From Epiperipatus broadwayi (lineage: Eukaryota > Onychophora > Udeonychophora > Euonychophora > Peripatidae): 64,000 nt of DNA. Position 1 is the first letter of the stretch. Every line of letters begins with the position of its first letter. Below the pieces are notes generated by a model that did not search any database, was not told the origin of the DNA, and was given only the letters and a program-made list of their open reading frames with translations. Location: NCBI GenBank assembly GCA_028023455.1, contig JAQFVV010012529.1, forward strand, positions 3,100,001 through 3,164,000, in the 5' to 3' direction. A program made the translations under genes and the position numbers. Positions 22,683-34,568 of this stretch are shown one piece after another.

Positions 22683-24873
22683 ATTGTAGCAATTTTTGCT
22701 ATAATCCATTATTATTAGTGGCTTAAATTCTAATATACATTTATATACTGTAATGGTAAAAATGAATTATGTATTGATAATTTACTACTTATCTTGTTTA
22801 TTCTCATCGTAAATACCCCAGTAATTCAAATTTGTATCCAAAACCATAATATACGCAATAAATATAATATCTTTCATGTTTAATAAGCATAAATATATAT
22901 ATATATATAATTATAAATGTGAAAATATTCATTATATATATATGTGAATCTTATAAATCATGTTTTAAATCTATATCATTAAATTCATCTAAAGGTATGA
23001 TGATGATGGTTTTATGATCACAATCATTCTAAAGTATTTTATTTGTTTTCAGTTTCTATTGAAAGAAACTTCCGGTGCCAAACTTTTCAAAAGTAAATGT
23101 TTACTTAGAATTATGTAAGATAACGATCATTATCATTTGCAAATCATTACCGTAACACCCCAGCACATCTCTTAGTGGTTCACGTGTTCTCAGAGTTGTG
23201 AATATTTTTATGAATTAGCATATGTATGTGTGTTGAAATTAATAAAATTTAAACTTATAAAAAAAATATCTGGATTAATAAAACAATTTAATATTTATTA
23301 ATAAAACAGCTTTATATTAATCATTCCAACTGTAAATCTCACGTAGAGCATATAATAATTAATATAATCTTAACCCCTAGTTTATATATTTAATTTGTTT
23401 CCCATTTAGTAATTTTACATATAGATATCAAAATAAATCACATATTCATTAATAGATTTTTTAAACAAATAATTCCTAGATTTTAGTTTGAATGCTAATC
23501 ATTCCACATACGTATGCATAACACCTCATTGAATAATCACAATAATCAATTTCTTTCAATCTTTGTAAGTTTAAAGTCTTTTTCAATATTATAGAATTAT
23601 TAGCTTAATATCTTACTGGTAAAAATAAACATCTAACATCCTACATTCTAGCTTCAAATATCAGTTTCTTTTCTATCATTACAGTCAGTCATCTTCATAA
23701 ATTTTCTTAAAGTATATATTTCTTATCTTCACACATTATATACATAAATTAGCTTTACATTAGTATAATGTATATAAAATAAATATAGAACCTTCAGCAA
23801 TTTGGCTGCATAATTTGGTTATTTCCCTAAGAAGTAGAGATATAACTTCATGAGGCTGCATACCAGAGTCTTTTGGCTGATAGGCTACTTGTTCTTGCCT
23901 AGCCTAACATGTCAAAAGATTTATCACTATAATAAAACCTTCTTATATCTTATAAGATAGGTGTCACAATTTTAATTATCAGTAAAGCAAAACTCTTCTC
24001 TTCATGGTTCAGTTCCATACTGCTTTTACATATATCTTGCAGTTTGGAATCTTAAGTTGACCTCTGAATAAATAACTGCTTACTGTCTGCTTCATTAGCT
24101 ATTGTCCATACCTTAAATATTCTACCATTTTGAACCCTAGAGAAAAATATTCCATTGCATTCTTCAACAAAAGAAAGAAATAGCTTTTTGCTTTCCTTTC
24201 TTTATCTAATACACATGACAAGAAATAAATTTTTTGCCAGCTTTTATTATTTTATTTATAATTAATAAAATGTTAATTCATAATTCTTTTTCCTGGATTT
24301 AAATTTACCATTCTATCTTCTTTAGGAATCAATAAAATTTTATTTATAACAATTTGAAATAGATGAGATCAAAAACATGTTAAAATGTCCTTTTATTTAT
24401 GAACTGCATGTTATTTCTTTCTTTATCATATATATGTATGCATAGGTGCACATCACACATGTTATTCAAATCTGATTATGTAGAGTTAAACTCCTGATAC
24501 TAGCGTTACAATATCCATAGTTCAACAAGGCAACTAACTTTTCCTAACAATTCTATACTTCTAATAAATACTACAAATAAAAAAACTGCATATTATATAT
24601 AACTTCTAAATCATTAAAACATACTGTAATACCTTAAAATTCATAAATATGATTACTAGCTAAATATATAAAATCCAAGACAATCAAATTAACAATTATC
24701 ATTCATGCAGACATATAAATAGGCATCAAAATATGAGTGTGATGGCAAAAAAATGTAAATATGTTATATAATAATTAAGATACCTTTATGTTTTCAATAT
24801 TTCTTCAAACTTCTAATGGAGTAAAAGCTAAAATAAATTTTATTATATATATATTTTAAAAACACATTTTTTA
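22683..24873. other. A+T-rich DNA, nothing recognised
   Basis: No motif, element end or long open frame is present. Confidence 0.5.
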
Positions 24874-25476
24874 AACTACTAAATAGCACATTAGATAGAG
24901 ATTGTACACACAAACTTTCATCCATTAATTACTATGGCTTGCACTGGGTGGTACTACTTTATGGAGAGTGTGCCTCTGGGCATAGTGGCTGAGAGATTTC
25001 TGACTCCAAAAAAGGAGAAGCCACAGTGCATTGCATTGTATCTCATCACACTGTTTTAACAGCTTGTGTAAGCATAGGAAATGGTGATCCTGTGATGTTT
25101 AGTGGTTTAATACTCTTTATGCCCATAGAATGATGGTGATTATGATTATTTAAGAACCAAAGACATCAAAATGTATAGATACTGAACTGGATTCAGATCT
25201 ATATGATTATTCAAGCTTGGATTGAAATCATCTGTTTTCATTTTGAACTCATAGTCTTAAAGTTAACTAAAAAGTAAAAGATGACTGCTGGAGATCCTAA
25301 GATCTAAGTGCAGTGCTCTCATATCCAAAGCTCCTCCCTGTTGAAGATCACAAACTAGAAACTAATATGGGGATACTGGATGAGTAGATACTAGTTAGAG
25401 CATTTATGCACAAACTTTCTTGCATCCATTGATTACTATGGCTTAAACTGGGTGGGACTATTGAATGGAGAGTTTG
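24874..25476 (+). mobile_element. Family B copy 2: diverged retrozyme-like dimer
   Basis: The order matches copy 1. A first repeat (TTAGATAGAG...CATCCATTAATTACTATGGCTTGCACTGGGTGG, with a short insertion after GGAGAGTGTGCCTC) is followed by the unit body with AACCAAAGACATCAAAATGTAT, the hairpin at 25192-25206, a dead hammerhead at 25331-25378 and a second partial repeat to about 25476. Divergence is much higher than in copy 1. A microsatellite begins just downstream. Confidence 0.75.
25331..25378 (+). ncRNA. Dead hammerhead, family B copy 2
   Basis: CUCCUCC and UGGGGAUACUGG keep most of stem I and GAAA is present. However, the core reads CUGUUGA (A6 changed) and the cleavage triplet GUC has become AUA. 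Stem II is lost. It cannot be active. Confidence 0.6.
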
Positions 25477-25504
25477 TCATATACTAAACACAAATATATT
25501 ACTA

Positions 25505-25543
25505 GTGTTGTTGATGATGATAATGATGATAATAATGATGATG

Positions 25544-25585
<42 letters not shown>

Positions 25586-25607
25586 TTACTACATCTTACA
25601 TACTACT

Positions 25608-25667
<60 letters not shown>

Positions 25668-25722
25668 TTATTACTACTATTATTATTATTACTACTACTA
25701 TTATTACTACTACTACTATTAC

Positions 25723-25773
<51 letters not shown>

Positions 25774-25830
25774 TACTATTATTATTATTATTACTATTAT
25801 TACTATTATTATTATTATTACTATTATTAC

Positions 25831-25863
<33 letters not shown>

Positions 25864-25912
25864 TACTATTACTACTATTACTACTATTATTATTAATATT
25901 ATTACTAATAAA
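25505..25912. repeat. Trinucleotide microsatellite (GAT/AAT, TTA, CTA mixed)
   Basis: About 400 bp of nearly unbroken triplets: GAT/AAT, then TTA, then pure CTA (about 25610-25665), then TTA with interspersed CTA. All long open frames across it are homopolymeric translations of the repeat and not genes. Confidence 0.97.
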
Positions 25913-26769
25913 ACAAAGTCTTTCTTTTTTCCCATTGACCTCTAGTGATGTTAGTTTTTTTTTCAGACTTTATTAGACACCAATCCATTAACAAGTCTAT
26001 GTTAATTTATTTGTTGAAATCTTATTTGTTACTGCAGTCATTATGTTTTTTTCAATAGAACTCTTAAAAAATTTAAATATCCATCATTTTACTTTTCCTT
26101 TTAATTTCATTACCATTGACTTAGTAATTTATTTGTCATTTAAAGTCCAAAATTTTTTTAAAATAAAAATATTTATTGACACTGTATATTCTTCAAAGAC
26201 TGTTGATTTTCTTTTAGATAATATTTTTTAGTCTGATGGAATGGTATTAGGTAGCTGGCAAAGCTCCATAGCTTTAAACAAAGGTTATATTTCTCTACAC
26301 CTTGATTAAATATTGTGAAGAGGTTTAAAAATATACAAAATAACAGACATTTTTAAAAATTAAAGGTATATTTTATAACTTTCTATTTTATGTCATTATT
26401 TTAGAGATAAGACAAAAAAGTAATCATGGCAACCATCAAACATTTTTTGAGTCATAATCTTTTGTTGGAAACTGTCTGATATGTCCTCATCTTATCCAAT
26501 TGTTCTAAAAATTATCCATAATAATAATCATTTAAAAATTTTAAAAATAATTTTCATTACTTTATAAGCAAAGAAATATACTTGTATAATTTTTTGATAC
26601 TTACATATTAATTTGATGGTGATGAAAAATGCCAGTGCAACCAAATGTGTAAATAAAGAATGGATTAAACACATTTACAATCTTCTAAAAATGAAAACAT
26701 TTTTAAAAGTGATATTAGATAATATCCCGATCAGGAGAAAGTTATTAGTCGAAATGTGGCTTATCATCT
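25913..26769. other. A+T-rich DNA, nothing recognised
   Basis: No support for a gene. The 62-codon open frame at 26043 is Phe/Ile rich and matches no family. Confidence 0.5.
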
Positions 26770-26782
26770 AATATTCACATAA

Positions 26783-27217
26783 CATCTCATGATCACCATT
26801 TCTTATGCTTGCTTATAATGGTTATTAAAATAAGCAAAACTTTCTATACATATTGCGACTCAATGCAAGTTAGAATAATCAATGGATGCCAGAAGGTTTG
26901 TACATAAAACCCTCATCTAATGACTACTCATCCAATATCCCCAGACTACTTTCTGGCTCTTGGATCCAAGACTCCTTACTGATAAAGGCCACAAGCAGAT
27001 CTGAGAGCACACACTTAGATCTTAGGATTCTAAGATCTAGGTGCAGTGCTCTCAGATCCAAGGCTCCTCACTGATGAAGGCCACAAGCCAGAAAATAGTC
27101 TGGGGATGTTGAATGAGTAGGCAGTAGATGGGGATTTTATGCACAAGCCTTCTGACATCCATTGATTAATCTGGCTTGCATTGAGTGGCAATACATATAG
27201 AGAGTTTTGCCTGTTTT
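26783..27217. mobile_element. Family B copy 3: palindromic insertion with 13-bp target duplication
   Basis: A minus-strand unit (26783 to about 26985) is joined to a plus-strand unit (about 27028-27217). A perfect duplication AATATTCACATAA lies at 26770-26782 and 27218-27230, showing that the inverted structure inserted as a single event. The left border is the usual family 3' end (complement of ATGGTGATCATGAGATG). The centre is a patchwork: a minus-strand half hammerhead, a plus-strand half hammerhead and an inverted ATCCTAAGATCT block. A full plus-strand hammerhead follows at 27055-27113. Confidence 0.82.
27055..27113 (+). ncRNA. Hammerhead ribozyme, family B copy 3
   Basis: UCCUCA, CUGAUGA, stem II GGC-CACAA-GCC, GAAA and GUC followed by UGGGGA are all present. 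Stem III reads AAUAGU, so its second pair is A-G instead of C-G. The outer helix AUCCAA/UUGAAU has one mismatch. The core is intact, but the damaged stem III probably weakens it. Confidence 0.7.
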
Positions 27218-27230
27218 AATATTCACATAA

Positions 27231-29031
27231 AAAATAGTAGCTTTTTTATCATTATTTCAATATAATTAATTTATTATCTCTACTGTAAATCTTTGAATGC
27301 TATTTTAAAACACATTTGTTTGTTAACTTTTGACTATATAAACATTCTAACACAGATATATATATATATATATGTGTGTGTGTTTAAAATATATTTTAAA
27401 ATAATATAAAAAAGTGTTTTATTCAGTGTTAAGGAAATAAATATTGCTACAATATAAATTTTAAAATAAAATTGTTCACAATAGATATATCTAAACACAT
27501 TTATAATAAAGCTTCTACATTAACTATATCTATATATTTTATTAAAGGTAAGAATTTCCATCAACATATTAACTTCTAAATAAGCTAAACAAAATTTTAA
27601 ACAAACTTGTTTGATTATAGATCATTCACCCATAACTACAATATAGAATATATATATATAAACATTCTATACATTTATTTTTATATAACAAAAAATAAAT
27701 ATAGCAAATCCTCAATTTATTATTTATGCATGCATTATTTTTTTTGAATTATCATTTTTTTCTAATAATGCTTGAAATCAGCATTATAAAAATATTTATT
27801 ATTATTTCATGGATCAGTTGTTTTTTAAATTGTCAACTTATTTCATCCATCATTTATAAATCACAGCCCTGATGCATTATTTTTTGTATGGATTTTTTTA
27901 AAATTTTTTTGAAATAGCACTTTTATTATTTTATTTTTAAAAAATAACAGTCACATTTTACTATCCTGTATATTTAATTCATAAATAATAAAAAAAATCC
28001 TATATTTAATTTAATAGAAATTTATTTGATAATTATTTTGTTTTGATTTAATCCTCTTGTATTTAGACAATTTCTATTGTTCCATCTGGCAAGAGTTTTC
28101 AAAAATGTTCAACCTTTCTGTTTCTATAAAATCTTTATTTCATATTAAAACTCAATAAATTGGACTTGATTTCCTTTTAGTTCAATTTTATAAGTGACTA
28201 ATATTCTAAAAAAATCATATTTGACCATATTACATATTTAAAAACTGATTTGTAAATATAACAATCGACCATAAATGTCATCACAGATATTTATATAAAC
28301 ACTGAAACTAAATATAAACAAATTCATATTTTCATTTAATTTTTTAAAGGCGAACAAATTGAGATAGATTTATGGCAACTTTTTCTTTTTACAAAATTTT
28401 AATACAAATCAACTTTGATAGACACTGTCACTTTTTTCTTTATATTACAGTCAAGTTTATTAACTTCTATTTCTAAAAATAAAACATAAATAAATTGGAA
28501 AAAATAATAATTTTTTTTTTTAAAAGCAACCAAAAAATCATTTAAATTCATACTTCAAAATCTTCATATAAAAACTAGACCAAAAAATGTGAATACCCAC
28601 TGGGCATTTACTTCAATCAAAAGAACAAAGAAAAAAGTATTTTGATCTTAGCCACATTCCATAAAATGCTGATTCCTTCAGATTTTCTTTTCCAACTATA
28701 ACATCAATAAAAACATTACATTAAAAATCTTCCTTTTAAAAAAAGCTGTGGATCATTATCACTTAGGATAATGTTAATACTATTATCTAAAGTTTTAGAA
28801 GAACATCACTTTTTCTAAAGAAAGGGTTCTTGTGACTTACGCTGAATGTGACCACTTGATGGCATTGTTGCTTGCAAAAATAATGAAATGTAACATTTCT
28901 GGGCTGATAATTTTTTGCTTTCTGTTCTCCGATAATTTCTAAAAGTATTTTAAAAAAATTTACAAACCAACATTATTTTCTAAATTGCATTTTAAAATTA
29001 CATTATACATTTCAGTGCTTAGCATGAACCA
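27231..29031. other. A+T-rich DNA, nothing recognised
   Basis: A short (TA)n(TG)n run lies at about 27355-27382. No gene was recognised. Confidence 0.5.
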
Positions 29032-29215
29032 AGCTTTTAGTGCATAGCACTGGAATGTGTGTGAGAGTGTTTGATAGTTTTGCTGATCCAAAGGAGCCAA
29101 TACATGCAAAAATTCTCAGAAAAACAAGCTTTCAGTATGTAGCACTGGAATGTGGGTTTGATGATCCGATGGATCAGCCAATATATGCTCTAGTCTGTGA
29201 AAACAAAGATTATGA
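29032..29215. repeat. Two-copy tandem repeat, about 93 bp period
   Basis: AAGCTTTTAGTGCATAGCACTGGAATGTG begins one copy and AAGCTTTCAGTATGTAGCACTGGAATGTG begins the next. The match weakens but continues through TGATCC...GCCAATA and GCAAAAATTCTCAGAAAAACA / GCTCTAGTCTGTGAAAACA. An open frame crosses both copies but resembles no known domain. Confidence 0.7.
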
Positions 29216-30921
29216 TTTTCAAAACAATTTACAATGACAACCATTTCATTACTCTTGTAGCTGTTCTCCCATAAACATGCCTTTTCATGTGATTTATGTG
29301 AAATCTTCTGGGTCATACCCTTTTGCAATTGCTTTCATCTTCCAAAAGGTGTAGGGAAATCATGTGATGGGATTACAATTATTATTATGTAATAGTACAT
29401 CAGGTAAGGTATAAGATTGTTACTTCCAATGCACATAAAAACACTTATGGCCAGTTGAATTCCAAACACCCTCACATACTACAATAGTGATCTGTGAAGT
29501 GTGTGCTATTTTCATAGTGACATGAAACACAGTGTGCAATGCCATCTAGGCCTGCTAATGGCTAATATGAACAGAACTGTTCTATAGGCTGTAAGTTGGG
29601 TTACCATAAATGGCATATTTCTGTGTTTTTGTAGAGAAACAACACTAGCAAGTGACCACATTGGGCATAACTCACCACTATCAAAGAAAGTTTTAATGAT
29701 TTTCAATAAAAAGATGAAAATTTAAAAATTAAAAATAAATTTTTTTCTAGTTTTTTTTTAAATTTTTAATCACTCTGCAAGTTGAGTAATTTTTCTTAAA
29801 AAACAAACAAACAAACATATTTTTGAAAATGAGTAACTTCATGGTGCATTCTGATTAAATGCTTTAAATATATATATATTTTAAAAAATAAACACTTATA
29901 AATGCTATAGATTTTGATAGATCAATTGAAACATAAATTTGTCCAAAACAAATATTAATTTAATTTTTTAAAATTAAAAATAATAAAATAATAAATGAAG
30001 TGTATTATGTATTAGTTTTTATAATAAAATAAATGAGTATTAAGATTAATTATTAAAGAACAATCTTATCTAATCACTACAATTAATGTTAAGTATGATT
30101 TTTCAAACATTTTTTGTTATTATAGTATTAAATTTCATTGCAAATAATAGAAGTGAAATGTTTTGAATTATAAAATCTGAGATGTATTTAAAGCTAACAG
30201 TTAAATTGTAATTTATGAGTACAATATTTCAGTAAATAATCATTAAATTATTCTTTTTATAATTGTAATAGATTTTTAATACTTTCCTGTATCTATCATT
30301 AAATTTCTCTAATCTTTTTCAGATTAAAAGATTTTTGTAAATAAAATGTCCTCATTATAGACTCCCATATTTTTTATCCATCACACTATATTCTATTTTC
30401 AAAACTATTACAAATTTTATATTAACTGCCCCCCCCCCATGCAATTTTATTTGATTTTACAAAAAACTATCTATAAAAAATTAGTGCTTTTTTTATTGTT
30501 GTTGAAAAACAGAAAGAAACATTGTATTCATATTAATCACATTTATTAATTTAGAAGGATTTAATCAATTGTGTTTTTTATTTGATTTTTTTTTTAAAAA
30601 AAATATGCTAATATATTTATTTATTGAGTTGTGTTTATTATTTTTTAAATTAAAAAAATTAAATAAAAAAATGTTACTTACGTAAATTGTACCTTGTGCT
30701 AAAATAATAGTCTGGCAGTCATATAAGTCAAAGAACTAATTATTTCTCCAAAATAGTAGAAATAAGTCAGATTAATAATATTCGACCTATTTACTATGCC
30801 GTTATTATTATTATTTTAGATGTATGTTTATTCAAGATTAAATAAAATTATTATATAAATCCTAAATCATTTAAAATAATAAAGTCTAACATTCACTTTC
30901 AAATATTAGACATTGTCAAAC
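29216..30921. other. A+T-rich DNA, nothing recognised
   Basis: 29.45-29.7 kb is less A+T rich and loosely resembles 36.76-36.96 kb (a GATCTGTGAA block and a GGCCTG...TAAGTT block), so both may belong to one old repeat family. A run of ten C followed by ATG is at 30429-30438. Confidence 0.35.
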
Positions 30922-30932
30922 TATAGGAGTTA

Positions 30933-31230
30933 ACCTAACTCTCCATACAGTTGCACTACTTAGTGCAAGCCAGAGTAATCAATAGATGCAAGAGATCCTA
31001 AGATCTAAGTGCAGTACTTTCAAATCCAAGGCTCCTCATAGATGAAAGCCACAAGCTAGAAACTAGTCTGGGGATATTGGATGAGTAGGCACTTAGATAG
31101 GGATTTTATGCACAAACTTTCTTGCTTCTATTGATTACTCTGGCTTGTGCTGAGTGGTGCTGCTGTATGGAGAGTTTAGCCTCTGTGTAAATAGTTTATG
31201 TAAGCATAAACAATAGTGATCATCTGATGT
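30933..31230. mobile_element. Family B copy 4: partly inverted copy with degenerate hammerhead
   Basis: A minus-strand piece (to about 30988) joins a plus-strand unit that runs through AGATCCTAAGATCT, the hammerhead at 31025-31082 and the 3' repeat to ATGATGT-like sequence at 31230. TATAGGAGTTA at 30922-30932 and TATAGGGAGTTA at 31231-31242 look like the two halves of a target duplication with one extra G. Confidence 0.72.
31025..31082 (+). ncRNA. Degenerate hammerhead, family B copy 4
   Basis: Both stem I helices (AUCCAA/UUGGAU and UCCUCA/UGGGGA), GAAAC, stem III and GUC are preserved. The core has become UAGAUGA, losing C3 and U4, so it should not cleave. Confidence 0.65.
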
Positions 31231-31242
31231 TATAGGGAGTTA

Positions 31243-32306
31243 GATTTATGGAATTGCATTTATATCTAAAGACTGCTAGAAGAGTGAATTGGTTTAAATA
31301 AAAACAAAAAAAAAAAAATGAATTTTTCAATTCTTTATATGTCAAAAAGTGATGTATTTTGCTAAAAAATATGACTATAAAATAGTCACCTATATTCACA
31401 AATAAGGAGGATAATCTCACCATGGTAAACCCATGGATTATTATTCTACTATCATCCAACACCAGAAACAGTGCATCTTTAATGCTTACTTTATTTCAAT
31501 TTAAAGAGACAGTTTCATTTAAATTATAGTGTTTAAATAATAATCACTTTCAAGATATTCATCCTTTTTCAAGTTTTTAATACAAACCAGTTAACATTAC
31601 AGCTGTTGCTCTTAACTATTCACTTATGAAAATAAAGTTGTCAGTTTAATTTGTCTTTTGTCTAATTTATTTAATACATTTTATTCCATTTCAATTAACT
31701 TCCACTTTGTAACTCACCAATCACACTTTTTGTTGTAAAGTGATAATGCCTCTTCATTTTAAATTTTAAAAAGTTTTGTTGGCAACAGATGCAATACATA
31801 GATACAATCCTACTTAAATAAACTACAATCTAGTTCAGAGTGTTGGGGTGATACAAATGTGTATATAAACAGTATATTGTTCATTTTAAATTGAATAACA
31901 ATGTATTGTTTATTTTAAAAGAAAAGATTATTGTAGCTATAACCTTTTAAACCAAATTATTTTTAACATCCTACCTACTCAATTAAAAATATCCCATACA
32001 CAGTGAGAAACTATTACTAATTCATTGTTCAATAATGATGATAATTTGCATGCACAAAAGTAATTAAAAACTATAGAATAAACTAGTTTTAAATATTTAG
32101 AAAATTTTTAAAAAATAAGATTTGGAAGAAAAAGCTAGGCAAACATTTTCAAAATAAAAAAGGAATGAATAAAATACAACCTTAATAATCTTACACAAAC
32201 TCACTTTTTAAGAAAGGTCTTTGTCTTTTATCTTTTTTTTTCATTTGTTTTTTTAAAAAAAATCATTTGTTACTAAAGACCATAGCTATATATAATTATG
32301 TTGATC
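31243..32306. other. A+T-rich DNA, nothing recognised
   Basis: No gene, element end or structured repeat was found. Confidence 0.5.
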
Positions 32307-32314
32307 ATATATAG

Positions 32315-32802
32315 CAGGAGCGTCCAACAAGTCAATCGTGATCCACCAGTCGATCGCAAAGCCATTTTTGGTCGATCGCGAGGCCAATCTGGCAAGAGCT
32401 GTCGAGTAACGAGTGAAACAAATTAAGTCAAGATTTTGAAGTTTTTTTGTTTCTGTTCTAAATTTTTTTTCAATTCTAGATAGGTGAAGTCCATTAACCT
32501 GTATCATTATTGAAGATAATATTTTTAATCTTGGTTAAATGTAGCTAATTTGAATTAATAAATATTGTTAATAATTACTCATGTTGCTTTAATCCCCCCC
32601 CCTCCAGACATAAGTTTTTTGGCCCTTTAAATAATTGTTATTTTTTATTAGATAGATATATAAAAATAATATGTATTTCACACCTTCCTCAACTTAGACT
32701 ACACTTATGACAACAAGTCGATAGCGTATGACATCAAGTCGATCGCAACACATTTTTAAAATAAAAAGTAGATCTTATGAACACAAAAGTTGGCCAACCC
32801 TG
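32315..32802. mobile_element. Non-autonomous hAT element (MITE) 3
   Basis: The 488-bp element starts CAGGAGCGTCCAAC and ends with the inverse of CAGGGTTGGCCAAC. It is flanked by the 8-bp duplication ATATATAG at 32307-32314 and 32803-32810. GTCGATCG-like blocks recur near both ends (32.34-32.38 and 32.72-32.75 kb). Its ends define a third hAT subfamily in the window. The open frame inside lacks transposase motifs. Confidence 0.9.
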
Positions 32803-32810
32803 ATATATAG

Positions 32811-34007
32811 CAATAATTGATTGCAACCATGTTAGCAGAACCTAATTTTAAACTGCACAAAGAAAAAAGCACAAACGATTATATATTAAACTGAGATTTT
32901 ATAAATAGGCAAAACGCCATTCACATGACCACCAGTAATTGATGTCTACTTAATGACAAATAATAATAATACTAATCACAATTCTATAAAGCCAAACTTA
33001 AAAGTTTTAAAAAATGAAGAACACTTTTATATAAAGATTTTTGAGATATGTATGATGAGAAAAATAAAATGTTTAAAAATACAGTATAGAAGTAATGAAA
33101 ACAGTACATGAAAAAAAAAATTATTAAAAAAATTAAGAAGCACAAAAATAATTTGAATTGGTTATATATTAGTAGCTTATAAAGTATATATATATCAGAA
33201 AAAAACTTGGTGAAAAAGAAAAAAAATAATCTGATGAATGCTATAAAAAAATAAGAAGATTGCCAAAGCTGGTCTTTGATTAGGTGTATTTGTGTGAATT
33301 TATCTTTTGTCAGATAGCTTATCTAGATCATTTTTCATCATTAACAAACTGTGTGTAATGATCCCTATTACAGAAACGGGAAATAAAAGCAAAAATTAAA
33401 TATAAATTTGGCAGTGATTTACAAACAATATTTGAAAACATAAATATATCGGCACACATCACATACTGGTCCCTTTGTGCATTTATTTTATATTTTATCT
33501 TTTAACTTCTGCATTAACCATATTTGTTTCCTTCTGAAAAAAAATTCAAAACTTTTCCTGATTGGAACTCACCTTTATATTCTATCTTCAGTTCTATTCT
33601 ATCAATAAAAATAATCAATGTCGTATATTTTCAACATATTGCCTTTAGAGACATGTTTATATGTAAATGAGATATGCCTTACTCTTGATAAGTGTCTTCA
33701 TTTTAAGAAAACCTTTCTCATGCTTACCCAAACAAAAAAGATATGCTCTTATTGTTATAAATGTAATATCATATCTGAAGAAAGAAAAATATATTCTTTG
33801 GTCTTATGATTTTGCCATCATATTTTTAGAATTTTATAGAATATCTCTAATTAATTTTTTTCCCTGACATCTTTATGTTACATTAATAAATAATCCAAAT
33901 ACCATTCCCAGAAAAGAAATTTGTAAAAAAAAAAAATAGTAGTTGTACTTACATCTAATAGCTAAAGCTTTACTTTATTAGCATATAAAATCCATAATAT
34001 ATATATA
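32811..34007. other. A+T-rich DNA, nothing recognised
   Basis: No support for a gene. The overlapping open frames at 33.6-33.87 kb are of low complexity. Confidence 0.5.
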
Positions 34008-34149
34008 TGCTTTGCGCACAGATGATGAAGCTGATAATAGTAAATAAAATAAATAATATTATACAATTATTAAAGCTGAGTGCTTTCGGGAGGATTCATA
34101 CTCCCATATTCATAGCTACAACAACTATTTCTTATTTGTGCGCAAAGCA
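34008..34149. mobile_element. Family E copy 2: 142-bp element with 13-bp inverted ends
   Basis: TGCTTTGCGCACA at 34008-34020 is exactly inverted at 34137-34149. A hammerhead-like motif lies between them on the minus strand. No target duplication is clear because the flanks are TA and CA repeats. The ends may be true terminal repeats or the arms of a collapsed inverted pair. Confidence 0.55.
34075..34119 (-). ncRNA. Hammerhead-like motif, family E copy 2
   Basis: The minus strand reads UAGCU, AUGAAUA, a strong hairpin with GGGAG and CUCCC, GAAA, then G-CA-C as a two-pair stem III with U, cleavage position C, and AGCUU. UAGCU and AGCUU pair as stem I. The only departure from the consensus is in the core: AUGAAUA replaces CUGANGA, changing C3 to A and G8 to U. 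C3 and G8 pair in the folded ribozyme, so A-U would keep the pair, but G8 is also catalytic, so activity is doubtful. Confidence 0.5.
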
Positions 34150-34440
34150 CACGCACACACACACGTATATATTACATCTAATGTAATTGTAATATACTTA
34201 ATTCTCAAATTCTGTCTTCTTTCCTAAAAAAAAAAATCAAGATAATTAAACTGATGTATATCTTCAACTGATAACTATCTAAACCTGAAGTTGCTGAATA
34301 ATTTTTTACTAATCATTATCTTATAGATGGCTGAAGATTGGAGAATGGAGAAAATTGAAGTCTATCCATTAAAGTTTGAAGATTTGCTATCTTAAAATAA
34401 ACTGAGCACTGATTATATATATGTGTGTGTGGTAGATGAT

Positions 34441-34490
34441 CCAGACGAACTGATGAGTCCTGTTTCAGCATGAAGTATGTATATTGGAGA
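34441..34490 (+). ncRNA. Hammerhead-like motif, family D
   Basis: CUGAUGA at 34450-34456 is intact. Stem II pairs GUCCUG (34457-34462) with CAGCAU (34466-34471) around UUU, with one C-C mismatch. GAAG then replaces GAAA, followed by U-AU-G-U-A, which fits a weak two-pair stem III. CCA and UGG plus GAUC and GAUC could pair as an outer stem I. It is likely a decayed ribozyme; chance similarity is possible. Confidence 0.4.
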
Positions 34491-34568
34491 GATCATTTAT
34501 CTTTTTCACATGTATGTGGTCATGTGTATTGGTTGATTGAAGAGAGATTCAAAGTCTGGATTCAGATC
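34478..34568. repeat. Family D repeat, single arm
   Basis: GATCATTTATCTTTTTCACATG...CATGTGTATTGG...TCAAAGTCTGGATTC is the complement of the left arm of the palindromes at 21.58 and 62.94 kb. It follows directly on the hammerhead-like motif, so the family D palindromes may be arms of another ribozyme element. Confidence 0.6.

Noticed and set aside
25465-25945. Three long open frames of 110-146 codons
   Set aside because: They are translations of the trinucleotide microsatellite (poly-Tyr, Thr/Ile and Ile/Val) and not genes.
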